Notes: a model not told the origin generated them from the letters alone. A DNA stretch of 64,000 nt from Bradyrhizobium ottawaense (GCF_900099825.1 NZ_LT629693.1:7079001-7143000); one strand, 5' to 3'; positions 35,373 through 45,187 are shown, counted from the first letter of the stretch. Numbers and translations are program-made.

Positions 35373-36242
35373 GTGACTGTGTGCAGCCCGGATTCGCCAA
35401 TTGTGGAGCAGGGCCTTCTGCTGCGCGAATTGAATCACCGGATCAATAGCGGGCTCGCCTCGGCGATCAACCTTGTTGCGGCCGCGGCGGTCCGGGTCGA
35501 CGGGGCCGAGGCCAAGCACGCCCTAAGCGACGTGGTCGAACTGTTGCATGGTTATGCCGATGTGCAACAGGCGCTCGCAATGCCCAAGGGCAAGGCGCTG
35601 ATCGACGCCGCGATATATGTCCGCATGATGGGCTCCGCCCTGCGCCGTTCGTTGCTGGACCCGATGAATATCCGGCTTTCGGTCGCAACCGAATCGCTTC
35701 CGCTCGAACCGGAGCGATGCCGGCGGCTCGGATTGATCGTCCACGGGCTGGTAACCGAGGCCGCGAAGCATGCGTGTTTCGAGGCGCGGACCGGAGAAAT
35801 CAGGGTCAAGCTGACACGAATCGGGGCGGTGGCAAATTGCGTCGTCCTGGACAACGGGTCGCGGCCGGCATGGGGCGCCACGGGGCGGGGACTGAGGATC
35901 AGCAAGGATCTTGCCAAGGGCCTCGGCGGCCGCGTCGAGCACGGCTCCGGCAATGAATTCACGTCCGTCGTTCTCTCGTTTCCGCTGTCAGAGCGTGAGC
36001 GACCGGTGAACGGTGCGATGGCGAAGCGTCGCATCATACGGTCGCCTCGCCGGCCGCGTGTCAGCCCATCCGATGCCGCGGCACGCTTCACAGGTGCAAG
36101 CTCCCCGGATCGGGACAGCCGCCCCGTTGCAACACGATCGGATCCGATTCCGGCTCGCGGGGCCCAGCCGGTCTCTGCCCGTCCAGCGGCGGACGCGCTG
36201 CGCGAGTTGTTGTCACCTGCTAACCCGATGGACTTGCTATGA
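35373..36242 (+). CDS. HisKA_2/HWE-type kinase-like protein without sensor domain
   Basis: A 289-residue protein starting at GTG 35373, 7 bases after GAGGAG. An H-box-like LLLRELNHRINSGLASAINL (His about 26) is followed by an HATPase-like domain (LIVHGLVTEAAKHACF, then ATGRGLRISKDLAKGLGGRV). The N-box Asn that normally binds Mg is Glu here (VTEAAKHA), so ATP use is uncertain. The last ~80 residues are basic and low-complexity. No input domain is present. Its stop overlaps the ATG of the first adaptor gene, so it is translated with the pump; a signalling or scaffolding role is inferred. Confidence 0.7.
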   Translation: MTVCSPDSPIVEQGLLLRELNHRINSGLASAINLVAAAAVRVDGAEAKHALSDVVELLHGYADVQQALAMPKGKALIDAAIYVRMMGSALRRSLLDPMNIRLSVATESLPLEPERCRRLGLIVHGLVTEAAKHACFEARTGEIRVKLTRIGAVANCVVLDNGSRPAWGATGRGLRISKDLAKGLGGRVEHGSGNEFTSVVLSFPLSERERPVNGAMAKRRIIRSPRRPRVSPSDAAARFTGASSPDRDSRPVATRSDPIPARGAQPVSARPAADALRELLSPANPMDLL

Positions 36243-37372
36243 AACATCATGCTGCGTACCACACCGAAATCGATCAAGCGGCCCGCAAACGCAGGCTGAG
36301 GGGTGCTGGTGGCCTGGCGGCCGCGTTTGTCGCAATCGCGCTGAGTGGCTGTAATGATCATGCCGCTGCTCCCGTCACGCGCGCTGCGATCGTGCACACG
36401 GAGATCGTGCAGCCCCGTGACCGACAAGCCTCCGTCACCCTGACCGGCGAAATCCAGGCCCGTTTTCGCGCAGAGCTCTCGTTCCGCGTCAGCGGACGTG
36501 TGCTCGCACGCTATGTCGATGTCGGCGCGCACGTCGAGGCCGGCGAAGTCCTGGCTCTGCTCGATCCAGCAGAGCAGCAGGCCGACGTTGATGCCGCGTC
36601 CGCGGCGGTGCTGGCCGCAGAATCCCAGCTGCGCGTGGCCAAGGTAACCTTCGAACGGCAGAAGGCGCTGATCGCCAGCGGTTTTACCACGCGGACGGTC
36701 TACGATCAGGCGCAGGAAGGTTTGCGAACCGCAGAAGGTGCGCTTGAGGCAGCAAAAGCGGAGCTCGGAACGTCGAAAGACGCTCTCGGCCATACCGCGC
36801 TGCGCGCCGAAGCGGCAGGCGTGGTCACCGCGCGCAATCTGGAAGTCGGCCAGGTCGTACAGGCCGCGCAGCCCGTTTTCTCCCTGGCGCAGGACGGGGA
36901 ACGCGATGCCGTGTTTGACATCTACGAATCCCTCTTGTTTGGCGATCTCGATGACAGCCGCGTATCGCTGGCGCTTGTCTCCGACACAGGCGTGACGGCG
37001 AGGGGGCATGTCAGGGAAGTCTCGCCCGCGATTGACGCGAAGAGCGCGACCATCCGCGTCAAGGTTGCCATCCATGATCCATCGGCGGCGATGACGCTTG
37101 GAAGCGCCGTTGCAGGAACCGTCAAAGCGAAAGCCCAGCAGCAGATCGCATTGCCCTGGAGTGCATTGGCGGCGGCGGGATCGAAGCCTGCGGTTTGGAT
37201 CGTCGATCCGGCGACCAAAACGGCTGCGCTCAAGCCGGTGACGATCGGCGGTTATGAAGCCCGTGAAGTGCTGATCAAGGCGGGCCTCGAGCCAGGTGAG
37301 CGCGTCGTTATCGATGGCGGCAAGCTGCTGAGCGTTGGCCAGGCTGTGACAGATGAGGGAGACCCGTCATGA
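36239..37372 (+). CDS. RND adaptor lipoprotein 1
   Basis: A 377-residue membrane fusion protein. A long N-terminal leader ends at a lipobox (IALSGC, Cys about 38), so it is a lipid-anchored adaptor. Lipoyl halves (LSFRVSGRVLARYVDVGAHV and ALRAEAAGVVTARNLEVGQV) flank the hairpin, then beta-barrel. Overlaps of 4 bp at both ends couple it to the kinase-like gene and to a second adaptor. Pumps with two different adaptors (for example TriABC of Pseudomonas) need both for activity. Confidence 0.9.
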   Translation: MKHHAAYHTEIDQAARKRRLRGAGGLAAAFVAIALSGCNDHAAAPVTRAAIVHTEIVQPRDRQASVTLTGEIQARFRAELSFRVSGRVLARYVDVGAHVEAGEVLALLDPAEQQADVDAASAAVLAAESQLRVAKVTFERQKALIASGFTTRTVYDQAQEGLRTAEGALEAAKAELGTSKDALGHTALRAEAAGVVTARNLEVGQVVQAAQPVFSLAQDGERDAVFDIYESLLFGDLDDSRVSLALVSDTGVTARGHVREVSPAIDAKSATIRVKVAIHDPSAAMTLGSAVAGTVKAKAQQQIALPWSALAAAGSKPAVWIVDPATKTAALKPVTIGGYEAREVLIKAGLEPGERVVIDGGKLLSVGQAVTDEGDPS

Positions 37373-38445
37373 AGAGACGCGCCATGATTGCAACCGGCAC
37401 GTTCGTATCCGCGCTGGTGCTGGCTGGATGTCAGCAGGACGCGAAAGCGCCCGAGCCTGTGCGACCCGTGCTGTCGATGGTCCTTGAGCCGAGCCGCACG
37501 GACGGCATCGTCGCCGTTGGCGTGGTTGAGCCGCAGTACAGGACCAATCTCGCATTCCGCGTCTTGGGACGTCTGACCGGGCGTCCTGTCTCCGTTGGTG
37601 ACCTCGTCAGCGAAGGACAAACTGTCGGTGTGATCGATTCCACGGCCCTGGAGCTTGCGGTACGCTCGGCTAAGGCTGAGCTCTCGAAGGCGGAAGCGCT
37701 GCTGGCGACTGCGAGGGCGACGGAGGATCGGCAGCGAGCCCTGATCACAACCGACGCCACCACAAAGCAGACACTGGACAATGCCGAGCAGGCGCGGGCC
37801 GGTGCCGCCGCGTCGGTGGCGCACGCACAGGCGAACTTGATCAAGGCCACGGAGCAACGGGGCTATGCCCAGCTCAAGGCCGATTTCGCCGGCGTCGTCA
37901 CTGCGGTGGGCGCAGAAGTCGGACAGGTAGTCTCCCCTGGCCAAAATGTCGTAACTGTCGCAAGGCCCGACATCAGGGAGGCGGTGGTCGATATCGGGGA
38001 AGATTTCCCGGTGCCGCTTGAAATTGGCTTGCCATTCACAGTCGGCTTGCAGCTGCTCCCCGCCGTGCAGGTCGACGGCAAGGTTCGCGAGATCGCCCCC
38101 CAGGCAGACCCCGTGACGCGCCTGCGGCGAGTCCGCATCGCCCTGAACAATCCCCCTGAAAGCTTCCGCCTCGGCACGACCGTTACGGCGCAGCTCGGCG
38201 AAGCGAAAAGTCCGACATTGCGCGTCCCCGCCTCGGCGGTGCTCGCCAAGGATGGCGCGAATTTCGTCTGGGTCGTCGAACAGCCCGCGAACACCGTCTC
38301 GCTGCGCAAGGTCGATCTCGCCGGCGACCCCGCAGGTGCCCGCGTCGCCGGCGGGCTCGCCCCCGGCGCGCGCATCGTGACCGCCGGAATCCATAGCCTC
38401 AAGCCAGGACAACAAGTCCGTATCGAACAGGATCAGAAGCCATGA
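37369..38445 (+). CDS. RND adaptor lipoprotein 2
   Basis: A 358-residue adaptor with a lipobox (ALVLAGC, Cys about 22). Lipoyl motif LAFRVLGRLTGRPVSVGDLV, alpha hairpin with several Ala/Glu heptads, second lipoyl half LKADFAGVVTAVGAEVGQVV, then barrel and membrane-proximal strands. It is a paralogue of the preceding gene but well diverged. Four-base overlaps on both sides place it in the same coupled operon. Confidence 0.9.
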   Translation: MKRRAMIATGTFVSALVLAGCQQDAKAPEPVRPVLSMVLEPSRTDGIVAVGVVEPQYRTNLAFRVLGRLTGRPVSVGDLVSEGQTVGVIDSTALELAVRSAKAELSKAEALLATARATEDRQRALITTDATTKQTLDNAEQARAGAAASVAHAQANLIKATEQRGYAQLKADFAGVVTAVGAEVGQVVSPGQNVVTVARPDIREAVVDIGEDFPVPLEIGLPFTVGLQLLPAVQVDGKVREIAPQADPVTRLRRVRIALNNPPESFRLGTTVTAQLGEAKSPTLRVPASAVLAKDGANFVWVVEQPANTVSLRKVDLAGDPAGARVAGGLAPGARIVTAGIHSLKPGQQVRIEQDQKP

Positions 38446-41400
38446 AGTCGTTCAACCTTTCCGACTGGGCGCTCCGCCATCGTTCGCTCGTCTGGTATTT
38501 CATGTTCGCCTTCATGGCGGCCGGCCTCTTTGCCTATCTTCAGCTGGGCCGTCAGGAGGATCCCGACTTCACCATCAAGACCATGGTGATCCAGGCACAG
38601 TGGCCGGGCGCATCGCCCGAAGAGATGACGCGCCAGGTCACCGACAGGATCGAAAAGAAGCTCGAGGAACTGGAATCGCTGTACTACACCAAGAGCGTGA
38701 CGGTCGCGGGCCAGACCACCGTATTCGTCTATCTGCGAGACACCACAAAGGCTGCTGACGTCAAGCCGACCTGGGTCCGCGTCCGCAACATGATTGCGGA
38801 TATCAAGGGCGAATTCCCGCAAGGGGTGATCGGGCCGGGCTTCAACGATCGCTTCGGCGACGTGTTCGGCAACATCTATGCCTTCACCAGCGACGGCTTG
38901 ACCCAGCGTCAGCTGCGCGACGAGGTCGAAGGTATCCGCGCCAAGGTCTTGACCGTGCCTGACGTGGGCAAGGTCGACATTCTCGGCGCGCAGGACGAAG
39001 TGATCTATCTCGAATTCTCCACCCGGAAGATCGCGGCCCTTGGCCTCGACGTCCACTCGATCATGGCCTCCCTGCAGGGACAAAACGCGGTCGCGCCGTC
39101 CGGCGTGTTCCAGGAGGGGCTCGAGCGGATCAGCGTGCGGGTGAACGGCCGGTTCACGTCGGAGGCAAGCCTGAACGCGGTCAATCTCCGGATCAACGAC
39201 CGCTTCTTTCCGCTGACTGACGTCGCGACTATCACGCGCGGTTATGCCGACCCGGCCAAGACCTTGTTCAGGTACAACGGACAGCCCGCGATCGGGCTTG
39301 CCATCGGCATGAAGTCCGGCGCAAACCTGCTTCACTTCGGCGAGGCGCTGAAGGAGGAAATGTCAAAGGTCATTGCCGACCTGCCGATCGGCGTCGGCGT
39401 TCATCTGGTCGCCGATCAGCCGGTCGTCGTCGAGCATGCCGTCTCGAGCTTCACCGAAGCGCTGTTCGAGGCCGTGGTCATCGTTCTCGCTATCAGCTTT
39501 CTCAGCTTGGGCATGCGCGCCGGGCTCGTCGTCGCAATTGCAATCCCGCTGGTTCTCGCCATTACCTTCGTGGTGATGAACTATGCCGGCATTTCATTGC
39601 AGAGAATTTCGCTGGGCGCATTGATCATCGCGCTCGGCCTTCTGGTCGATGACGCCATGATTGCCGTCGAAATGATGGTGGCCCGGCTGGAGGTCGGCGA
39701 TCCCCTCGAAAAGGCGGCGACTCACGTCTATGCGTCGACCGCATTTCCGATGCTTACGGGCACGCTCGTCACCGTCGCGGGCTTCATCCCGATTGGGCTG
39801 AACAGCAGTAATGCCGGCGAATTTACCTTCACCCTGTTCGTGGTGATTGCGGTCTCCCTGATCGTGTCGTGGATCGTCGCGGTGCTGTTCACGCCGCTGC
39901 TCGGCGTCACCATCCTGCCCGCAAAGATGAAGGGCCGCCATGAGGAGAAGGGCCGGCTGGCGCAGATGTTCGCTCGCCTGCTGCTCGTCTGCATGCATCA
40001 CCGTTGGATCACCGTCGGCGTGACGGTTGCAGCCTTCTTCGTCGCGTTGTTCGGCATGACTTTCGTGCAGCAGCAGTTCTTTCCCTCGTCGGACCGTGAC
40101 GAGCTGGTGATCGACTGGAATCTCCCACAGAACGCTTCAATTGCGGAAACCAATGCGCAGATGGCGCGCTTCGAGCGCGAACAGCTGCAGGGCAATGGCT
40201 CCGTGGAGCATTGGTCGACTTATGTCGGCACCGGCGCGCCGCGGTTTGTGCTGTCGTTCGACGTGCAGACGGCCAATGCATGGTTTGGCCAGCAAGTGGT
40301 TGTGACCAAGGGCGGCATAAAGGCGCGCGACCTCGTCAAGGCGCAATTCGAGGAATATCTGCGTAAGACGTTTCCAGGCACCGACACCTACGTCAAGTTG
40401 CTCGAGGTCGGCCCGCCCGTGGGGCGTCCCGTGCAGTATCGCGTCAGCGGGCCAGACATCGCGAAGGTAAGGGATCTCTCGCAGGCACTCGCCGGCATCG
40501 TCCGGAGCAATCCCGATCTCGGCAACGTCGTGTTCGACTGGATGGAGCCTGCGCGCGTCGTCAAGGTCGACGTTCTCCAGGACAAGGCCCGCCAGCTCGG
40601 CGTGACGTCGGAAGACATCGCCACGGCTGTGAACTCGGTGCTCGAGGGTACCCCGATCACACAGGTTCGCGACAGCATCTATCTCGTCAATGTCACGGGA
40701 CGGGCGACCGCGGTCGAGCGCGACTCGATCGATACGCTCCGGGATCTGCAGTTGGCCGGGCAGGGCGGGCAGTCGGTGCCCCTCGGGGCCGTGGCCAATC
40801 TGCGCTATGAGATCGAGCAGCCGACGATCTGGCGCCGCGCCCGCATTCCCACGATCACGCTGAAGGCTGGCATCGTCACCAACGTCCAGCCGAAGACAAT
40901 CATGGATCAGTTGGCGCCGAGGGTGGCGGAGTTCGGCAAAGCACTGCCGGCGGGTTATTCGGTGGCGATCGGCGGCGCCGTGGAGGAAAGCGCCAAGAGC
41001 CAGTCGCCGATCGTGGCCGTCGTTCCGCTGATGCTGTTCGTCATGGCCACGGTCCTGATGATTCAGCTGCAGAGCTTCCATCGCCTGTTCCTGGTGTTTG
41101 CGGTCGCGCCGCTTGCCGTGATCGGCGTCGTCATGGCCATGCTGCCGAGCGGCGCGCCGCTTGGGTTCGTCGCCATCCTCGGCGTGTTGGCACTGATCGG
41201 CATCCTGGTCCGAAACTCGGTGATCCTCATCGTGCAAATCGAGGATCTGAGGAAGGACGGGCGCCCGGCCTGGGATGCCGTTGCGGAAGCGACCGAGCAT
41301 CGCATGCGGCCAATCCTGCTGACGGCGGCCGCCGCAAGTCTCGCGCTGATTCCGATCGCGCGCGAGATCTTCTGGGGCCCGATGGCCTACGCGATGATGG

Positions 41401-41594
41401 GCGGCATCATTGTCGGCACGCTGCTGACGCTGTTGTTCCTGCCGGCGCTCTATGTGGCGTGGTTCCGGATCCACCCTGTTCACGACGATTGCGGGCCAGT
41501 GCAAGAGGCCGTTGAACCGACGCACGACACCCATTCGTCGAACCCGACTCTCGCGCCGGCCGCGCCGGTGCCAGTCCTTGAAACGCAAATCTAA
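38442..41594 (+). CDS. RND efflux permease (TriC-like)
   Basis: A 1050-residue inner-membrane transporter. Starts KSFNLSDWALRHRSLVWYF; has the QWPGASPEEMTRQVTDRIE porter segment, the ALGLLVDDAMIAVEMMVAR helix with the proton-relay Asp pair, and a second set of six helices ending MMGGIIVGTLLTLLFLPALY. The first periplasmic loop and the two-adaptor operon are like TriC-type pumps. The C-terminus carries a Pro/Ala-rich cytoplasmic tail. ATG overlaps the previous stop. Confidence 0.93.
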   Translation: MKSFNLSDWALRHRSLVWYFMFAFMAAGLFAYLQLGRQEDPDFTIKTMVIQAQWPGASPEEMTRQVTDRIEKKLEELESLYYTKSVTVAGQTTVFVYLRDTTKAADVKPTWVRVRNMIADIKGEFPQGVIGPGFNDRFGDVFGNIYAFTSDGLTQRQLRDEVEGIRAKVLTVPDVGKVDILGAQDEVIYLEFSTRKIAALGLDVHSIMASLQGQNAVAPSGVFQEGLERISVRVNGRFTSEASLNAVNLRINDRFFPLTDVATITRGYADPAKTLFRYNGQPAIGLAIGMKSGANLLHFGEALKEEMSKVIADLPIGVGVHLVADQPVVVEHAVSSFTEALFEAVVIVLAISFLSLGMRAGLVVAIAIPLVLAITFVVMNYAGISLQRISLGALIIALGLLVDDAMIAVEMMVARLEVGDPLEKAATHVYASTAFPMLTGTLVTVAGFIPIGLNSSNAGEFTFTLFVVIAVSLIVSWIVAVLFTPLLGVTILPAKMKGRHEEKGRLAQMFARLLLVCMHHRWITVGVTVAAFFVALFGMTFVQQQFFPSSDRDELVIDWNLPQNASIAETNAQMARFEREQLQGNGSVEHWSTYVGTGAPRFVLSFDVQTANAWFGQQVVVTKGGIKARDLVKAQFEEYLRKTFPGTDTYVKLLEVGPPVGRPVQYRVSGPDIAKVRDLSQALAGIVRSNPDLGNVVFDWMEPARVVKVDVLQDKARQLGVTSEDIATAVNSVLEGTPITQVRDSIYLVNVTGRATAVERDSIDTLRDLQLAGQGGQSVPLGAVANLRYEIEQPTIWRRARIPTITLKAGIVTNVQPKTIMDQLAPRVAEFGKALPAGYSVAIGGAVEESAKSQSPIVAVVPLMLFVMATVLMIQLQSFHRLFLVFAVAPLAVIGVVMAMLPSGAPLGFVAILGVLALIGILVRNSVILIVQIEDLRKDGRPAWDAVAEATEHRMRPILLTAAAASLALIPIAREIFWGPMAYAMMGGIIVGTLLTLLFLPALYVAWFRIHPVHDDCGPVQEAVEPTHDTHSSNPTLAPAAPVPVLETQI

Positions 41595-41604
41595 AACGGA
41601 GACT

Positions 41605-42114
41605 ATGATGTCCAGGAAGACACTCTTGACGCTGTCCGTCAGCGTGACGCTCGCAACGATTTCGTTGGCGCCGACCGCGGTGTTTGCGCAATTTCCCGGT
41701 CCGCCTCCAATGGGGCCGGGCGGTCCTCCGCCGATCGCGGCCGGCGGTCCTCCCGCATTCGCAAGTCCACCTCCCATGGGGCCCGGCGGTGCGGGCCATG
41801 CCGGCCTTGGCGGTCCGGCTCCTCGGTTGGGTCCTCGCGGCGATCTAAGGGCGCTTGGCGGCGTCCGCGCCGGCGGTCGTGACGGACCCACGGTTGCACG
41901 CTCGGTCCAGGCTCGCTCTGCATTGGTCAGCGACAGCCGTTCCGGAAGCTTCAGCCATGGCTATGGCGGGCGGCGTTACGGCTATGGTGCAGCAGCCTAT
42001 GCCGCTGGAGCGTATGCCGGCTATGCCTATGGCAACTCGAGCGGTGACAATTATTCCGATAGCGACTGCTACTACGCCTACCGCCACCACCAACGCGTTC
42101 TGGTTTGCAACTAA
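41605..42114 (+). CDS. Secreted Pro/Gly-rich protein
   Basis: A 169-residue exported protein. Signal peptide (KTLLTLSVSVTLATISLAPTAVFA), then a repetitive PPPMGPGG/GGPPAFA segment, an Arg-rich linker and a Tyr/Gly-rich region (YGGRRYGYGAAAYAAGAYAG) ending in a short Cys pair (DCYYAYRHHQRVLVCN). Such tails are common in small rhizobial envelope proteins of unknown function. It begins 10 bp after the RND gene. Adjacent ATG codons at 41605 and 41608; the second is better spaced from GGAG. Confidence 0.65.
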   Translation: MMSRKTLLTLSVSVTLATISLAPTAVFAQFPGPPPMGPGGPPPIAAGGPPAFASPPPMGPGGAGHAGLGGPAPRLGPRGDLRALGGVRAGGRDGPTVARSVQARSALVSDSRSGSFSHGYGGRRYGYGAAAYAAGAYAGYAYGNSSGDNYSDSDCYYAYRHHQRVLVCN

Positions 42115-42233
42115 CAATCACGGACCTTGGCGTTGCGTCTGTCCAGTTGGTTGGGACAACAACGTCTGGCGAACGTAGGACTTAATCAGTTCCAGCACGA
42201 GCTTGTGAACGCGCTCGTTTGACAAAGTCATTT

Positions 42234-42256
42234 ATAAACTATACCGTATAGTTTAT
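42234..42256. promoter_or_regulatory. Perfect palindromic operator, copy C
   Basis: A perfect inverted repeat with 11-bp arms (ATAAACTATAC and GTATAGTTTAT) around one central C, 79 bp upstream of the patatin gene. It is the parent form of the copies at 32920 and 35229, and therefore links the lipid/ketone-body operon to the TetR regulator at 34492. Confidence 0.85.
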
Positions 42257-42335
42257 TAAATCAAAGACCGCTACGACCGCGCTCTGGACAGAACGAGTGC
42301 GGGTTTGAGCAATCGCAAATCAAGGGCACCGAACC

Positions 42336-43487
42336 ATGAACTTTCAGCCTCGACCCCACCTCACGACCGCCGACCGGCGCCCGCCGTTCGATTGCATAGC
42401 GCTGCTGTTACAGGGCGGCGGCGCTCTGGGGGCTTACCAGGGAGGCGTCTACGAGGCCCTGGCCGAAGCCAACATCCATCCCGATTGGATTGCCGGCATT
42501 TCGATTGGAGCGATTAACGCTGCAATTATCGCTGGCAATCCTCCCAATTCCCGAGTTGACCGGCTTCGCGAGTTTTGGACGCAGGTGACGTTGGACGCGC
42601 CGTTCACCGATTTGATGAATAGCGATCACACCCGCAATTTTCTCAATCAGGTGAATGCGAGCTTTGCGGCGGTGTTTGGCGCAAACGGATTTTTTTCTGC
42701 GCGGCCACTGGCGCCGTGGCTGCAAGCGGGTGGAACGCTTGCCGCCACGAGCATCTACGACACGAGGGCGTTGAAGACGACACTGGAGCGCCTCGTCGAT
42801 TTCGATCGTATCAACGCCGGTATGACGCGGTTCAGCGCAGGTGCCGTCAATGTGAGGACCGGCAATCTGGTCTATTTCGACACGGCCACGCACACGATTC
42901 GGCCCGAGCACATCCTGGCGAGTGGGGCGCTGCCGCCGGGCTTTCCGGCGGTCGAAATCGATGGCGAACATTATTGGGATGGCGGCCTCGTATCCAACAC
43001 TCCATTGCAGTGGGTGATCGAGTGTGGCGCCCGTCAGGACACGCTTGTGTTTCAGGTCGATCTCTGGAGCGCGCGCGGCCAGATTCCGCGCAATATGGCC
43101 GACGTCGTCACGCGTCAAAAGGAGATTCAATACTCGAGCCGCACGCGAGCGAGCACAGACCAGTTCAAAAGCCTGCACCGGTTACAGCGAGAGTTGGCGG
43201 CTCTCTTGAGCAGGCTGCCAGAAGATCTGCGCGAGCAAGAGGACGTCAGGCTGCTCAGGACGGCTGCCTCTCACAACGTGCACAGCCTCGTCCACCTGAT
43301 CTATCGCGCGCGGGACTACGAAGGCCACTCCAAGGACTACGAGTTCTCCCGCCTCTCGATGCAGGATCATTGGCGCGCCGGTTATCACGATGCGTTGCGC
43401 ACCCTTCGTCATCCCGAGGTGCTGGCCCGCCCGACCAGCGCGGACGGCGTCTCCACATTCGATCTTGAGCAGGATGGGCGCGAGTAG
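42336..43487 (+). CDS. Patatin-like phospholipase
   Basis: A 383-residue patatin-family lipid acyl hydrolase. The oxyanion hole [11 protein letters not shown] is at about 28-38, the nucleophile in GISIGAIN (Ser about 57) and the catalytic Asp in YWDGGLVSN at about 213. The C-terminal part (from about 290) matches the DUF3734 extension found in bacterial patatins next to acetoacetate decarboxylase and 3-hydroxybutyrate dehydrogenase. It has no signal peptide. It could release hydroxyacyl or fatty acids, or act on polyhydroxybutyrate-related material (inference). Confidence 0.9.
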   Translation: MNFQPRPHLTTADRRPPFDCIALLLQGGGALGAYQGGVYEALAEANIHPDWIAGISIGAINAAIIAGNPPNSRVDRLREFWTQVTLDAPFTDLMNSDHTRNFLNQVNASFAAVFGANGFFSARPLAPWLQAGGTLAATSIYDTRALKTTLERLVDFDRINAGMTRFSAGAVNVRTGNLVYFDTATHTIRPEHILASGALPPGFPAVEIDGEHYWDGGLVSNTPLQWVIECGARQDTLVFQVDLWSARGQIPRNMADVVTRQKEIQYSSRTRASTDQFKSLHRLQRELAALLSRLPEDLREQEDVRLLRTAASHNVHSLVHLIYRARDYEGHSKDYEFSRLSMQDHWRAGYHDALRTLRHPEVLARPTSADGVSTFDLEQDGRE

Positions 43488-43521
43488 GCCAGGCCGGTCA
43501 TTCCAGTCACAGGAGAATTCA

Positions 43522-44313
43522 ATGCACGAGAATGAAGTGGTGAGGCGGGCGTTCGCGATGCCGCTCACCAATCCGGCCTATCCGCCGGGACCGTATCGCT
43601 TCGTCAACCGTGAATACCTGATCATCACCTATCGCACCGACCCGGCGAAGCTGCGATCGGTTGTTCCGGCTCCGCTCGAACTTGATGAACGCGAAGCGCT
43701 GGTCAAATACGAATTCATCCGCATGCCGGATTCCAATGGTTTTGGCGACTACACCGAGAGCGGCCAAGTCATCCCGGTGTCGTTCCGCGGTCGCAGGGGC
43801 GGCTATACCCACTGCATGTTCCTGAACGATGAGGGACCGATCGCGGGCGGCCGGGAACTCTGGGGCTTTCCGAAAAAGCTCGGCCAGCCGACGTTGCGGA
43901 CCGAGATCGATACGCTCATCGGCACTCTGGATTACGGTCCGTTGCGGGTAGCAACCGGCACGATGGGATACAAGCACCGCGAAGCCGACCTGGCGCAAGT
44001 CAAGGCCGCTCTCGAGGAGCCGAACTTCCTTCTCAAAATTATTCCGCACGTCGACGGCACTCCGCGGATCTGCGAGCTTGTCGAATATCACCTTGAGCAG
44101 CTTGTCTTGAAAGGGGCGTGGACCGGACCCGCGGCTCTCGCCTTGACGCCTCACGCCCTGGCGTCCGTGGCCGATTTGCCGGTTCTCGAGATCGTGTCCG
44201 CGATCCACATCCGCGCAGACCTTACCTTGGGGCTGGGCAAGGTCGTTCACGACTACCTGCAACAGCCGGTTCGACGCCCGGTCCGGAGCTACGAGAGAAG
44301 TCTGGTCACATGA
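43522..44313 (+). CDS. Acetoacetate decarboxylase
   Basis: A 263-residue ADC-family protein. The Schiff-base Lys lies in [13 protein letters not shown] at about residue 122, and the beta-barrel strands before and after are conserved ([35 protein letters not shown]). It converts acetoacetate to acetone and CO2. AGGAG precedes ATG 43522. It sits between patatin and 3-hydroxybutyrate dehydrogenase, a recurrent trio. Confidence 0.9.
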   Translation: MHENEVVRRAFAMPLTNPAYPPGPYRFVNREYLIITYRTDPAKLRSVVPAPLELDEREALVKYEFIRMPDSNGFGDYTESGQVIPVSFRGRRGGYTHCMFLNDEGPIAGGRELWGFPKKLGQPTLRTEIDTLIGTLDYGPLRVATGTMGYKHREADLAQVKAALEEPNFLLKIIPHVDGTPRICELVEYHLEQLVLKGAWTGPAALALTPHALASVADLPVLEIVSAIHIRADLTLGLGKVVHDYLQQPVRRPVRSYERSLVT

Positions 44314-44398
44314 TGGGCGACCTCGATCGGCTGCGCGAGCCAGGAAGCAGCTCGGCGTCGAGCCGCAAGACCGTCACAGATCAACAAGGAAAGGCGAA

Positions 44399-45187
44399 AT
44401 GGATATTTTGAAAGGTAAAGTCGCAGTTGTGACCGGCTCGACCAGCGGCATCGGTCTCGCGTATGCGCGGGCGTTCGCGGGTGCTGGCGCCAACATCGTG
44501 CTCAACGGGATTGGAGCACCGGCCGATGTCGAAAAAACGCGGACTACAATCGAGAACGATTTCGGGGTGAAGGCCATCTATTCGCCCGCGAATATGGCTG
44601 AGCCAGTGGAAATCGCCAACATGATCTCGTTTGCCGAGAGGACGTTTGGTCGCGTGGACGTGCTCGTCAACAATGCCGGCATCCAGCATGTCTCGCCAAT
44701 CGAGGATTTTCCGGTCGAAAAGTGGGACGCGGTCATCGCAATCAACCTTTCCTCCGCGTTCCATGCGATCCATGCCGTCACTCCTGGCATGAAGCATCGA
44801 GGGTGGGGCCGTATCATCACCACGGCCTCGGCGCATTCGCTGGTCGCGTCTCCCTTCAAGTCGGCTTACGTCGCCGCGAAGCATGGCATCGTGGGACTCA
44901 CCAAGACGGTGGCGCTGGAGCTCGCCCGGTCGAAGATCACCTGCAACTGCATCAGCCCCGGCTACGTCTGGACGCCGCTGGTAGAGAAGCAGATCCCGAA
45001 CACGATGAGGGCGCGCAACATGGATAGGGATCAGGTGATCAACGACGTCCTGCTCGCGGCGCAGCCAACGAGGGAATTCGTCACGGTCGAGCAGGTAGCG
45101 TCGCTCGCGCTTTTTCTGTGTGGCGAAAGCGCCGCGCAAATCACCGGCGCCAACCTCTCTATCGACGGCGGCTGGACGGCCGCGTAG
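44399..45187 (+). CDS. bdhA: 3-hydroxybutyrate dehydrogenase (SDR)
   Basis: A 262-residue short-chain dehydrogenase. NAD motif TGSTSGIGLAYA at about 12-23, NNAGIQHVSPIEDF typical of D-3-hydroxybutyrate dehydrogenases, catalytic Ser in ASAHSLVAS, and Tyr-x3-Lys in SAYVAAKHG. It interconverts 3-hydroxybutyrate and acetoacetate, the substrate of the decarboxylase just upstream. The set thus directs hydroxybutyrate through acetoacetate to acetone or back to central metabolism. Confidence 0.9.
   Translation: MDILKGKVAVVTGSTSGIGLAYARAFAGAGANIVLNGIGAPADVEKTRTTIENDFGVKAIYSPANMAEPVEIANMISFAERTFGRVDVLVNNAGIQHVSPIEDFPVEKWDAVIAINLSSAFHAIHAVTPGMKHRGWGRIITTASAHSLVASPFKSAYVAAKHGIVGLTKTVALELARSKITCNCISPGYVWTPLVEKQIPNTMRARNMDRDQVINDVLLAAQPTREFVTVEQVASLALFLCGESAAQITGANLSIDGGWTAA

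Noticed and set aside
35552..37075. Minus-strand open frame of 507 codons
   Set aside because: Shadow of the kinase-like and adaptor genes, which carry recognisable motifs and coupled starts.
40137..41891. Minus-strand open frame of 584 codons under the RND gene
   Set aside because: Antisense shadow of the RND permease and the Pro/Gly-rich gene, low-complexity and without domain motifs.
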